From IMG/VR virus record IMGVR_UViG_3300043331_000369, positions 1-21,057 of that record: DNA of 21,057 bases; one strand, given 5' to 3'. Below are positions 1 to 5,906 of the stretch, in pieces. Each line of letters opens with the position of its first letter. Positions within the stretch are counted from its first letter, which is position 1. A program made the translations under genes and the position numbers. Source of the DNA: a virus. The notes below the pieces were generated by a model, which was not told the DNA's origin, searched no databases, and saw only the letters and a program-made list of their open reading frames with translations.

Positions 1-98
1 CCCATAATGCCGCGGTTGACGCGGTTCACCTCGCCGGACACCTTATCGGCGCCGGTGGTGCGGAACTTGACTTCGAGATCAGCGGCGGTGAGGGCCAT
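1..98 (-). CDS. Tail tape measure protein, N-terminal fragment (runs off the window)
   Basis: Only the first 32 codons are inside the window. The visible peptide begins MALTAADLEVKFRTTGADKV and continues with SGEVNRVNRGIMG. This is the usual opening of siphovirus tape measure proteins: a short beta strand (LEVKFRTTG) and then a helix that repeats along the tail length. Its place directly after the tail assembly chaperone frameshift gene supports the call, since tape measure genes follow G/GT-type chaperones in most siphoviruses. The protein sets tail length and is ejected ahead of the DNA. The ATG is at 98-96; the upstream sequence has only a weak AAGGGATG-like ribosome site. The family assignment rests on position and the short N-terminus. 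Confidence 0.75.
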   Translation of the reverse strand, partial: MALTAADLEVKFRTTGADKVSGEVNRVNRGIM

Positions 99-171
99 GG
101 GTCATCCCTTGACGGCGTGACGTATCATGAAGACAGAGAACGAGCGGCGTATGTTTAGGGAGGAATGAAGG

Positions 172-375
172 GTGTCGGTCATCACAAGCGCGGTCTTTTG
201 GTTTGCGGTCTTTCTTGGTGCGGTCGCGGCGTGGCTTGGCGAGATGATCTTGAATGATCGCTATGGACCGTTCGCCGTCGCCTGGCATCAGGCCGCCGCC
301 TCGGTCATGGCCATCGCCTTCCTCTTGGCGATGGCGACGGCGATTGACGAGACGGTACGAGAGTTCCGCCGCTAG
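172..375 (+). CDS. Small two-helix membrane protein, on the opposite strand to all neighbours
   Basis: This is a 67-residue protein with a GTG start at 172, preceded at 8 bases by AGGGAGG (157-163), a strong ribosome binding site. Two hydrophobic segments are visible, residues about 3-26 and 38-58, with the charged turn EMILNDRYGP between them and a basic tail (REFRR). I do not recognise the family. The size and two-span layout resemble small holins or superinfection-exclusion proteins, but nothing in the sequence decides between them. It is the only credible plus-strand gene in the window. It lies between the tape measure start (98) and the chaperone frameshift stop (374-372). The four bases CTAG at 372-375 supply the stop codons of both convergent genes. 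Codon use is GC-rich like its neighbours. Confidence 0.7.
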   Translation: MSVITSAVFWFAVFLGAVAAWLGEMILNDRYGPFAVAWHQAAASVMAIAFLLAMATAIDETVREFRR

Positions 376-979
376 GACTTCGCCCGCATCCGCTCCCGCG
401 CCTCGATCATCGCGAGCGCCGTCAAGCGGTAGTACGGCTCCTGGACTTCCGGCGCGGAAACCGGGCAGTTCAGCGCGTCCGCAATCGCGTAGTCCGTGAC
501 AAACGTTGGCAACCATTCCGTGCGCCCCGCCTCCGCTTCTACGAGGTAGATGTCCCAATTTTTCCAGGCCCACGCGATCCGTTCGCCTTGACTTTTGGGA
601 AGTCCCGCGCATGCTCGCTAATCGCGAGGTAGATTTGGACCAAGGCGGGGACGCTGAAATAGGTCAGGATGTCAGGATCGACCGGAATGACCGCGCCTTC
701 CGCCACAATCGCGCCCGCCGTAATGCCCGCCGCATGCAGGTCAACCGGCGGCACCGGTCCCTCTAAGTCCCAACCGACAACGCAGCCGGCGAGTTGCCGC
801 GCCATGAGGTTCCGGTTCTCCGGCGTATCCGGGCTGTCCTCATCCGGCAGAGTCGCCGCGTTCGCTTGGTCGAGGAAGACGAGTTGGTTTGGGTCGTAGG
901 TGATCTTCGCCGTATCGTCGCCGCCAAGATCAAGCGTCATGGTTAGCGTTTTCGGCATGAGCGCGCCCAAGGATGGCAT
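372..979 (-). CDS. Tail assembly chaperone, long form made by -1 frameshifting (GT-like)
   Basis: The product has 202 residues: codons 1-129 in the frame of the short form, then a one-base backward slip at CCCAAAA (599-593), then 73 codons ending in TAG at 374-372. The extension reads SQGERIAWAWKNWDIYLVEA and ends in EARERMRAKS. It contains a well-formed helical domain with aromatic residues (WAWKNWDIYL, EPYYRLTALAMIEA), quite unlike shadow translation. Lambda gpG/gpGT and its analogues across siphoviruses make exactly such a pair. The short and long forms coat and fold the tape measure protein and recruit tail tube subunits. Position between tail tube and tape measure is canonical. The frameshift itself is inferred from sequence, not measured. 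Confidence 0.85.
539..979 (-). CDS. Tail assembly chaperone, short form (G-like)
   Basis: The zero-frame product has 146 residues. I place the start at ATG 979-977 (MPSLGALMPKTLTMTLDLGG) because GGAGG lies five bases upstream. An in-frame start further out at about 1021 has no ribosome site. The N-terminal half is beta-rich and acidic (GGDDTAKITYDPNQ). The C-terminal half is helical up to the slip site at codons 128-129 and is followed by 17 codons of low-quality sequence to a TAG. That out-of-frame tail, next to a well-folded reading in the -1 frame, is typical of lambda G-type chaperones. It acts in the cytoplasm during tail assembly and is not in the virion. Confidence 0.8.
   Translation of the reverse strand: MPSLGALMPKTLTMTLDLGGDDTAKITYDPNQLVFLDQANAATLPDEDSPDTPENRNLMARQLAGCVVGWDLEGPVPPVDLHAAGITAGAIVAEGAVIPVDPDILTYFSVPALVQIYLAISEHARDFPKVKANGSRGPGKIGTSTS
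593..599 (-). promoter_or_regulatory. -1 ribosomal frameshift slippery heptamer C CCA AAA
   Basis: On the minus strand the bases 599-593 read CCCAAAA, phased as C_CCA_AAA in the frame of the short chaperone (codon 128 is CCA, codon 129 is AAA). This fits the X XXY YYZ rule for simultaneous P- and A-site slippage. Before the slip the anticodons pair with CCA and AAA; after it they pair with CCC and AAA. Reading on in the -1 frame gives an open 73-codon extension. No obvious long stimulatory hairpin is seen just downstream. Confidence 0.85.
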
Positions 980-1048
980 CGAATCCTCCGTGTCCGCGGG
1001 AAGAGCGGACGGTTCCCGCACCCGGTCAAGCGCCGGGCGTTGCGCGGT

Positions 1049-2044
1049 CTAGTAACTCGCGACGGTATTGATGAGCGTCAATTCCAGGGCGTTGCCGGTC
1101 ACATCCTCACGCGCCAGCACGCCGGGCAATTCGAGCGCGACGGCCGGGCTATTCGGCGCGGTGCCGACTTCGTTCACATCGGTCAGGAATTGCGCCCAAT
1201 CGAGTTGCATCCTGTAGGAGACCGCGCCGCCAATGACCGGACCATCGACCGCGAGCCGGAAAACCTTGATTGCGCCCGCCTCGAAACTGTCAATCAGGCC
1301 GCGCGCCGTCGCGTCGAGGCCGTAGGTGCCGGTCACGGTGTAGTCCTGATCCTCTGCCTCCAAGAGCGATTCAAAACTGACGATGGCGGAATTGATGGGC
1401 GCGTCCGGCGCGAACTTATCGCCCATATCCCAATTCATGCGGTAGCAGGCAAGTAGTTTCGTCGTACCGAGGTCGGCCCAGGCATCGTCGGCCCAGACAT
1501 CGAAGTCACGAGACGGAATTGGCGCGGATGGCATCGTCGTTCGACCCGCCGTCACAAGTGTCGCGTCGTAGTCGAGCGCCCGGCTCATGAAGCTACTCGA
1601 TAGGTTCAAATCGCCGCGCACGACTTCAATCCCGAGCGATTGAAACACCCCGAAGACACCTTGAATCGCGGCCGTCGCGTCGCCCCATTGGGTTGTATAC
1701 GTCCGCAGCGTATCGGCGGCATCCGGGTTCAGGGTAAAGACGTGCTGATACGCGGTCGGCTCCGCCGTCACCGTTGTCACCGGCACGGCGATGCGGCTGG
1801 CCGCGATCAAGCCAAGCGCGTTGAAGTCCATGACGGTATCAACGGACCACATCCCGCGCTGGTCCGGCAATTCAACCGACGTCGCAACCTTGCCTGTCAG
1901 GCCCTTGAACGGTTCCGCCGCGCCCTCGTTGCCGGGCCGCATCTTGAGCGCGGGCACTAAGAGCATGGCGTTTGTCGCCGCCGTGCCGGGCGTCGTCTCC
2001 TTCTGAATCTGCGTAGCTTGCCCCGCGATAGATCGTCCGGCCAT
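1049..2044 (-). CDS. Major tail (tail tube) protein
   Basis: The protein has 331 residues. It begins MAGRSIAGQATQIQKETTPG, the usual opening of tail tube proteins where Q-x-E-x-x-x-G-T precedes the first beta strand. The rest is rich in beta strands and has late segments such as DQDYTVTGTYGLDA, as found in tail tube and gpV-like folds. It polymerises as hexameric rings around the tape measure. The ATG at 2044 has AAAGGAG seven bases upstream. It lies 12 bases after the tail terminator gene and 70 bases before the chaperone gene, the standard order. The 331 residues exceed lambda gpV, which leaves room for an added Ig-like or duplicated domain; I cannot place a clear border. Confidence 0.8.
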   Translation of the reverse strand: MAGRSIAGQATQIQKETTPGTAATNAMLLVPALKMRPGNEGAAEPFKGLTGKVATSVELPDQRGMWSVDTVMDFNALGLIAASRIAVPVTTVTAEPTAYQHVFTLNPDAADTLRTYTTQWGDATAAIQGVFGVFQSLGIEVVRGDLNLSSSFMSRALDYDATLVTAGRTTMPSAPIPSRDFDVWADDAWADLGTTKLLACYRMNWDMGDKFAPDAPINSAIVSFESLLEAEDQDYTVTGTYGLDATARGLIDSFEAGAIKVFRLAVDGPVIGGAVSYRMQLDWAQFLTDVNEVGTAPNSPAVALELPGVLAREDVTGNALELTLINTVASY

Positions 2045-2056
2045 GTCGCTACTCCT

Positions 2057-2500
2057 TTAGGCCCTGAACACATGGGCCTGCAATATGAATCCCAACTGCC
2101 GATACAGCACCCCGCCATCCGTGACGGTGGTAATAGGCCACTCCCCGGCGGGAAGGAGCGTGAGGTCAAACGTCTCGCCGTCTTGGGTGATCGTCGCGGA
2201 CGCGTTGTCAATCGCGAGCGCCGTCAGCGCATCTTTCGCCGCGGCGCGAATCGGCGAGTCAGACTCGCCCTCGCAGATAAAGCGCACCACATAGCGGATC
2301 GTCTCTTCGGTCGGTTCCATCCCCGCGCTAAACGGCCCGGTGTAGTCGCCGTTTTCCATGTAATGCAGCGCCGCCGGCAGCGCCGTCCCTTGCGGCACGA
2401 CGGCAAGATTGCGGATGCGCGTGCCGACCGCGGCGGAGACGGCCGGTCGTATTCTTAGTTGATTGTAAACATGCTGGGCGACCACGCCGCTCCCAAACAT
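2057..2500 (-). CDS. Tail terminator / tail completion protein (DUF3168-like)
   Basis: The protein has 147 residues, starting MFGSGVVAQHVYNQLRIRPA. The ATG at 2500-2498 overlaps the upstream stop as TAATG. A longer reading to 2539 lies inside the previous gene and is rejected. The layout is typical of DUF3168/gpU-like terminators: an N-terminal helix, a segment giving the target value (VGTRIRNLAVVPQG), a strand pair with YVVRFICEG, and a C-terminal EWPITTVTDGGVLYRQLGFI that matches the common ending in which x-x-G-x-x-Y-R-x-x-x-x-F forms the last strand. Such proteins cap the tail tube and bind the head-side connector. The place between the gp10-like gene and the tube gene supports this. Confidence 0.7.
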   Translation of the reverse strand: MFGSGVVAQHVYNQLRIRPAVSAAVGTRIRNLAVVPQGTALPAALHYMENGDYTGPFSAGMEPTEETIRYVVRFICEGESDSPIRAAAKDALTALAIDNASATITQDGETFDLTLLPAGEWPITTVTDGGVLYRQLGFILQAHVFRA

Positions 2501-2817
2501 TAGAGTCGCCTTTCGATCTGCGCGAGCGCCGCTGTCCATTCGGGGAAGACGGTATTGGCGGCATTCGTCGCGAAGAGACGCGGCGCCATCCGTACCGTGC
2601 CCTTATCGACAAACGCGGCATACGCGGCGTGCCAGTGAACGAAATCCGGCCCGATACTCTTATTGTTTTTGAGATTGCCGGTATCAACCGGCGTCGCCGG
2701 GTCGGCCCGCGCGACGACCTGAAATACCGCCGCCTGCGTGATGTCGCGCACCGCCGGTTCGAACCGGGCGGCGATGGCCGGACAGCGATTCGAGTGGATG
2801 ACGACTTCAGCCGGCAT
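2500..2817 (-). CDS. HK97 gp10-like neck protein
   Basis: The protein has 105 residues, starting MPAEVVIHSNRC at 2817, where TAATG again joins it to the preceding gene. The signature of the HK97-gp10 family is clear: a long amphipathic N-terminal helix (RFEPAVRDITQAAVFQVVARA), then TPVDTGNLKNN, then a H-x-AYAAFVDKGTV segment, then MAPRLFATNA, corresponding to the family pattern of PVDTG ... Y-x-x-x-V-x-x-GT ... P-x-F. Members sit at the head-tail interface. A few bases upstream, CAGGAG in the end of the previous gene can serve as ribosome site. Length is normal for the family. Confidence 0.8.
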   Translation of the reverse strand: MPAEVVIHSNRCPAIAARFEPAVRDITQAAVFQVVARADPATPVDTGNLKNNKSIGPDFVHWHAAYAAFVDKGTVRMAPRLFATNAANTVFPEWTAALAQIERRL

Positions 2818-3197
2818 TAGCCCCGCTCCTGACAGACGGCGGTCGCCTGGATGCCCCACGCGCCTTCTCGCAAGACACCTTGAATCTCAAAATCCCGTGC
2901 GGCGATGCGGAGTGTATCGGTGGCGCCCGCCAGGGTCGCGTAGGGCAGATCGACCACATATGGCCCGGTCCACCCTAAGCGCCCCGCCATCTCGCGCTCG
3001 GTCGCTTGCAAGCCGCCGGTTCTCAGCCGCCCCATGCCGGACTCAATCAGCGTCTCGCCCGTCTCGGTGTTGCCGTAATCGTCGGTGCCGGTCGCAACCG
3101 GCCGCCGCAGTTGGTAGGCGTCAGGAAACGCCAGGTCTTCAACGAGCGCCCGGAACTCGGCGACATCGGCGGTAGACAGCACATCAGAGGCGGGCAT
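2817..3197 (-). CDS. Head closure / head-tail joining protein
   Basis: The protein has 126 residues. An acidic N-terminal helix (STADVAEFRALVEDLAFPDA) is followed by a beta-barrel-like region. The order YQLRRPVATGTDDYGNTET, a central TEREMAGRLGWTGPYVVDLP and a late DTLRIAARDFEIQGVLREG is the layout of small SPP1 gp16/lambda gpFII-type stoppers: strand, loop, then an F-x-I-x-G-V strand near the end. It would seal the portal channel and accept the tail. The ATG at 3197 lies one base after the upstream TGA. The assignment rests on layout and position rather than a strong motif. Confidence 0.6.
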   Translation of the reverse strand: MPASDVLSTADVAEFRALVEDLAFPDAYQLRRPVATGTDDYGNTETGETLIESGMGRLRTGGLQATEREMAGRLGWTGPYVVDLPYATLAGATDTLRIAARDFEIQGVLREGAWGIQATAVCQERG

Positions 3198-3198
3198 C

Positions 3199-3567
3199 TC
3201 AATTCACCCACGCCGAGGATAGCGGCACGGAAACGGCGCCGCCCCCGCTCCCGCCGCCGCCGCGCATGACCGCCGCCATCCGTAGGCAAAACTCCGGCGT
3301 CCACTGACGTTCAAAGCTCGTCCCGGCCCCAAGCGCGACCTTGAAGCGGTCAGTAAGTTTCGCGGCCCGCCATTCCCAGCCAACCGCCGCCGCCTCGCGC
3401 ACGTCATAGGTCGGCGTCCACCCGGCGTCGGCCGGCTCAAGACCGTCAATGTCGACGCGCTCCGCAAGCATCAGCAGATCGTCCACCTCAGCAACCGTCA
3501 GCGGACCAGGGCCGGTGTCCCATTGGGTATGCGTCTCGATCAAGCGGCGGGCGGTCGCGGCGTCCAT
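3199..3567 (-). CDS. Putative head-tail adaptor protein
   Basis: The protein has 122 residues. Its N-terminal two thirds are helical (ARRLIETHTQWDTGPGPLTV, then EVDDLLMLAERV) and WEWRAAKLTDRFKVALGAG forms another helix. A glycine-rich stretch (RGGGGSGGGAV) leads to a short hydrophobic end. The ATG at 3567-3565 overlaps the preceding stop as TAATG. Helical proteins of this size between the capsid gene and the stopper gene are usually adaptors of the gp15/gp6 connector type that dock on the portal. I see no diagnostic motif, so the role comes from gene order only. Confidence 0.5.
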   Translation of the reverse strand: MDAATARRLIETHTQWDTGPGPLTVAEVDDLLMLAERVDIDGLEPADAGWTPTYDVREAAAVGWEWRAAKLTDRFKVALGAGTSFERQWTPEFCLRMAAVMRGGGGSGGGAVSVPLSSAWVN

Positions 3568-3797
3568 TAGTCGGTCTCCGCATCGATCTTCGTGGGTTTC
3601 GCCGCCTCAGTCGCCGCCTTGCGTTCCGCCGCTTGCTCCCGGAGGTTCAGGTCATACGGCGAGCCGTCTTCGTAGCGCAGAATATCGACGGCATCCCCGT
3701 ACACCTTGGTCGCGGCATCGGCGCTTGACACCACCACCTCGGCCCCTTTGGGATAGGCGGCGTTGCGCCGGAAGCGGACCAGGACAGGCTTCGTCAT
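3567..3797 (-). CDS. Small hypothetical structural-module protein
   Basis: The protein has 76 residues. It starts MTKPVLVRFRRNAAYPKGAE, a strand followed by a Y-x-x-G-E turn as in small SH3-like barrels (compare phage proteins with VRF ... Y-x-x-G). It ends in a charged helix (NLREQAAERKAATEAAKPTK). I chose the ATG at 3797 because GGAGG then lies at seven to eight bases; the in-frame ATG at 3803 has that ribosome site almost touching it. The upstream gene stops at 3802-3800, so the two are translationally coupled. Function unknown. Position suggests a minor head-completion or capsid-associated protein. Confidence 0.6.
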   Translation of the reverse strand: MTKPVLVRFRRNAAYPKGAEVVVSSADAATKVYGDAVDILRYEDGSPYDLNLREQAAERKAATEAAKPTKIDAETD

Positions 3798-3799
3798 GG

Positions 3800-4063
3800 T
3801 CATCCCTCCGTGACTTCACCGCGCGCGACTTTGCGCTGATGCGCGGCGACTTTGGCGGCTTGCTCGTCATCCGTCTCCGGCGTCGGCAGGCCCTTTCCCG
3901 CGCCTTGCAGCGTGTAGTTTTCGTTCGGCGTCGGATCGGTCGTCACGCCGAAATAGCCCTTCTCATTCGCGGCGTCAAAGGCGTCTTGCACCTCAGCTTG
4001 CCCGGCGTCAGTTGACGATGCCGCAGGCGTCGGTTCGGGTGCGTTGGTCTCGGTCTTGGCCAT
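3800..4063 (-). CDS. Small acidic hypothetical protein of the head module
   Basis: The protein has 87 residues, starting MAKTETNAPEPTPAASSTDA. The ATG at 4063 is preceded by GGAG ten bases upstream; longer in-frame readings are arginine- and proline-rich shadow sequence. The N-terminus is low-complexity (Ala, Pro, Thr, Ser). A short ordered segment (DAANEKGYFGVTTDPTPNENYT) follows, then a basic tail (AAKVAAHQRKVARGEVTEG). Similar short acidic proteins are common just after major capsid genes, but I do not recognise the family. Its first 56 bases overlap the end of the gene before it. Confidence 0.55.
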   Translation of the reverse strand: MAKTETNAPEPTPAASSTDAGQAEVQDAFDAANEKGYFGVTTDPTPNENYTLQGAGKGLPTPETDDEQAAKVAAHQRKVARGEVTEG

Positions 4064-4238
4064 GGCGATGCATCTCCTGTTGGAATTGACGGATCGGAAG
4101 CCACTCGGCACGAACGGATGCGGCCAGGGTCGGATTGCCGCGGAGCGCGGCACAGCGGGCGGCATCCGCCTTGCGCCGTGCCGCGTCACGCGCCGCGAAA
4201 AAGGCGGTCCAGGCCGCATCCGTCGCCGGTTCACTCAT
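4008..4238 (-). CDS. Possible small helical protein after the capsid gene
   Basis: The ORF has 76 residues, starting MSEPATDAAWTAFFAARDAA. The ATG is two bases after the capsid stop, which allows reinitiation, but there is no ribosome site. Residues 5-50 form a plausible alanine-rich helix ending in RAEWLPIRQFQQEMHRHG. The last 18 residues lie in the overlap with the next gene and look poor (QDRDQRTRTDACGIVN). Without it there would be a 177-base gap in an otherwise tightly packed operon, which is the main reason to keep it. No family recognised. Confidence 0.5.
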   Translation of the reverse strand: MSEPATDAAWTAFFAARDAARRKADAARCAALRGNPTLAASVRAEWLPIRQFQQEMHRHGQDRDQRTRTDACGIVN

Positions 4239-4240
4239 GA

Positions 4241-5188
4241 CTAGGCGGCCGGGCTACGCAGGACGGCGGCCGGATAGCGGTTCGCTTCCGTTGCCTGCAT
4301 GTAGTTGAGCGGGTTGCTGACTTGCCACCCGACGCGGAACACGATCCGCAAGGCGGTCATGTCCTGTTGCATCAGGTTGTATTGGACGAGCCCCGCCGCG
4401 TCCGTGATGACGCCCTCGGTGTGGATCGTGACCGTGAAGTCCTGGCGCACGCCCAGCACGAATTGCGACGCTTGGAGGGCGAACAGTTCCGCCGCGCTCA
4501 GGCCGGTGGGCCACAGACCGCCAAGCGGATAGGTGGACGGCAGGCCCCAGATATTCGCGACCGCGCCATTGACATCGGAGAGCAGTTGCCCGTTCGCATC
4601 CCGCGCCCCCCGGAAGCGAGAGCGCATCGTCGGGTTACCGACAAACGCGGTCGGGAAGTAGCCATCGGCTTCCAAGGTGGCAATCAGTTGATTGATGTCT
4701 TCGGCGATGCCGCCTTGCGCGGTCGTCGCGGTGCCGCGGGCACGAACGTTGCCGGCCGCAATCGCCGCCGTGGTGATGTCGTCCGGCCAGGCCGCCGGCG
4801 CGTTCGTGCCGAAGAAGATCGCGGCGTCAAGCGTCCGGGCGATGGCGTTCTCCAGCAGCGGCCGGATATTGCCGAAGACGTCGAACGATGCATCGTTCAA
4901 CACCGCGTCAGGGATCGGCACAATCGCCGCGATCTCTTCGATGTCGATGTACTTGTTTGACCAGTTGACTTCGGTCGTTTGCTTGACGCCGGTATCGCCA
5001 CTCACGAAATAGGCGGTCGGCAGCGCCGCGAGGACCGGGAAGCGCGTTTGGTTCGTGGGGATGTTCAGTCGTGTGAAGATTTCGAGCGCGGCGCTTTGGT
5101 TTTCGAGCCCGCCCAGCATGATTTGGCTGACTTGCTCGGCAACCAGCGCCTGCAATTCGGATCGGGAAATAACGGAGTTGTACGGCAT
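4241..5188 (-). CDS. Major capsid protein, HK97 fold
   Basis: The protein has 315 residues. The start MPYNSVISRSELQALVAEQV has GAGGT eight bases upstream. The sequence runs like other HK97-type capsid proteins: an N-terminal helix, a strand pair with TRFPVLAALPTAYFVSGDTG, then the E-loop/P-domain stretch (TTEVNWSNKYIDIEEIAAIV, PIPDAVLNDASFD) and a spine helix (IRPLLENAIARTLDAAIFFG). The A-domain contains INQLIATLEADGYFPTAFVG and GLPSTYPLGGLW, and the end has MTALRIVFRVGWQVSNPLNY. Typical phage capsid family spacing is kept. The scaffold is encoded separately upstream. No chain of protease motifs is seen, so maturation cleavage cannot be judged. Confidence 0.9.
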   Translation of the reverse strand: MPYNSVISRSELQALVAEQVSQIMLGGLENQSAALEIFTRLNIPTNQTRFPVLAALPTAYFVSGDTGVKQTTEVNWSNKYIDIEEIAAIVPIPDAVLNDASFDVFGNIRPLLENAIARTLDAAIFFGTNAPAAWPDDITTAAIAAGNVRARGTATTAQGGIAEDINQLIATLEADGYFPTAFVGNPTMRSRFRGARDANGQLLSDVNGAVANIWGLPSTYPLGGLWPTGLSAAELFALQASQFVLGVRQDFTVTIHTEGVITDAAGLVQYNLMQQDMTALRIVFRVGWQVSNPLNYMQATEANRYPAAVLRSPAA

Positions 5189-5209
5189 AGCGGTCTACCT
5201 CATGTCGTT

Positions 5210-5232
5210 GATTCGAGGCGCCGCCCCGAATC
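5210..5232 (-). other. Hairpin between scaffold stop and capsid ribosome site
   Basis: GATTCG (5210-5215) and CGAATC (5227-5232) are perfect inverted arms around a GC-rich loop containing GGCGCC-like bases. The hairpin begins right after the scaffold TAG and ends about 10 bases before the capsid ribosome site. There is no T-run, so it is not a terminator. It could adjust mRNA stability or scaffold:capsid ratio; this is inference. Confidence 0.4.
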
Positions 5233-5233
5233 G

Positions 5234-5782
5234 CTACGCGGCGTGGCCCGTTGCCCGCCGCAATACCGCATTGATCGCGGCGTTCGGATCACGCACCGTC
5301 TCGCTTGAGCGCCCGCCGTCGCCGCTCCCCGCGCCCTGTTGGAAGAGGCGCGGCGCACTCTTGCGGACCTTGGCAAGCAGCGCATCGAGGTTGGTTGGTT
5401 CGTCGTCGTCGTCATACTCAAGGTCATCACGGATCAGCGCGTAGACGGCGAGCGGTTCTAAGGCATTCGCGGTACGGGCGGCTTCCAGCGCGGCCGCTTT
5501 GCCGGCTTTGCTCCGTGCCCGCGTCACGGCTGCTTCGCGCTCGGCTTTGAGGGCATCCCGCTCTTCAATGAGCTTTTGCGCGTCGCTCTTGTCGCGATCC
5601 TCGAAACCGGCAATCTTGGCTTGGAGGTCTTTGATCTGCTTGGCGGCATCCCGCGCGGCCTTGCGCTCTTTCTCCAAGGCTTCCTTGAGTTCCGCCCGAT
5701 CATCGGCGCCGGACATCCCGTCCGACGTATTCGCGGCATCCCGCCGCGTCTGATCGGTTTGGTCCTGTTGATCGTCGGACAT
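5234..5782 (-). CDS. Capsid scaffolding protein
   Basis: The protein has 182 residues, highly charged. It starts MSDDQQDQTDQTRRDAANTS. I use ATG 5782 because AGGAGAGG lies just upstream and longer readings run through the regulatory hairpin. Residues about 27-95 are a near-continuous coiled coil (RAELKEALEKERKAARDAAK, QIKDLQAKIAGFEDRDKSDA, LIEERDALKAEREAAV). A short acidic region (LEYDDDDEPTNL) and a basic, helical C-terminus (AAINAVLRRATGHAA) follow; the latter is probably the capsid-binding end. Size, coiled coil and position immediately before the capsid gene match scaffold proteins of the phage minor structural GP20 type. It guides procapsid assembly and is then lost. Confidence 0.8.
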   Translation of the reverse strand: MSDDQQDQTDQTRRDAANTSDGMSGADDRAELKEALEKERKAARDAAKQIKDLQAKIAGFEDRDKSDAQKLIEERDALKAEREAAVTRARSKAGKAAALEAARTANALEPLAVYALIRDDLEYDDDDEPTNLDALLAKVRKSAPRLFQQGAGSGDGGRSSETVRDPNAAINAVLRRATGHAA

Positions 5783-5825
5783 CCCGTCCGCCTCTCCTGT
5801 CCGGCATCCCGCCGGAATACGAAAA

Positions 5826-5862
5826 GCCGCCGGGCGGGGTATCGCACCCCAACACCGGCGGC
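5826..5862 (-). terminator. Hairpin with short U-tract upstream of scaffold gene (copy A)
   Basis: Read on the minus strand, the arms GCCGCCGG (5862-5855) and CCGGCGGC (5833-5826) form an outer stem. An inner stem of GGGGT and ACCCC has the loop GCGAT, and TTTT follows at 5825-5822. It has the shape of an intrinsic terminator read in the operon direction, yet lies in the leader of the scaffold-capsid unit. An attenuator or antitermination target is therefore as likely as a plain terminator. A second copy is at 10312-10344. Confidence 0.6.
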
Positions 5863-5886
5863 TCAGTCCGTCCACCCGCTCAGTTG
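5855..5886 (-). repeat. Conserved leader box, copy A
   Basis: This 32-base block has 28 identities with 10338-10369. The core, read on the minus strand, is TGAGCGGGTGGACG, followed by three variable bases and TGAGCCGCCGG, which is the first arm of the hairpin. In both copies the block follows shortly after a stop codon and precedes a hairpin plus T-run and a major structural gene. Confidence 0.8.
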
Positions 5887-5895
5887 TCTACGGCG

Positions 5896-5904
5896 ATTCT
5901 AGCA
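5896..5904 (-). promoter_or_regulatory. Candidate extended -10 promoter for scaffold-capsid genes
   Basis: On the minus strand 5904-5896 read TGCTAGAAT, an extended -10 element (TG-n-TAnAAT) a few bases after the MuF-like gene stop. No good -35 is seen (the nearest, GAGACA, is 19 bases upstream), as is usual for extended -10 promoters. The context GATGTGCTAGAAT is almost identical to 15033-15021 before the replication genes. Confidence 0.45.
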
Positions 5905-5906
5905 CA

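Noticed and set aside
109-137. TTGACG as -35 of a plus-strand promoter for the gene at 172
   Set aside because: No acceptable -10 is found at 16-19 bases; the gene may have a promoter, but I cannot point to it.
79-612. 177-codon minus-strand ORF across the plus-strand gene and the chaperone extension
   Set aside because: Composition is Arg/Gly/His-rich, and the -1 chaperone frame and the plus-strand gene explain the same bases better.
2752-2772. tRNA-like GGTTCGAACC arm
   Set aside because: It lies inside the gp10-like gene, and no acceptor stem or anticodon arm can be built around it.
4322-4960. 212-codon plus-strand ORF opposite the capsid gene, and the similar 6204-6956 ORF opposite the MuF-like gene
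   Set aside because: They are mirror readings of GC-rich coding sequence without recognisable domains.
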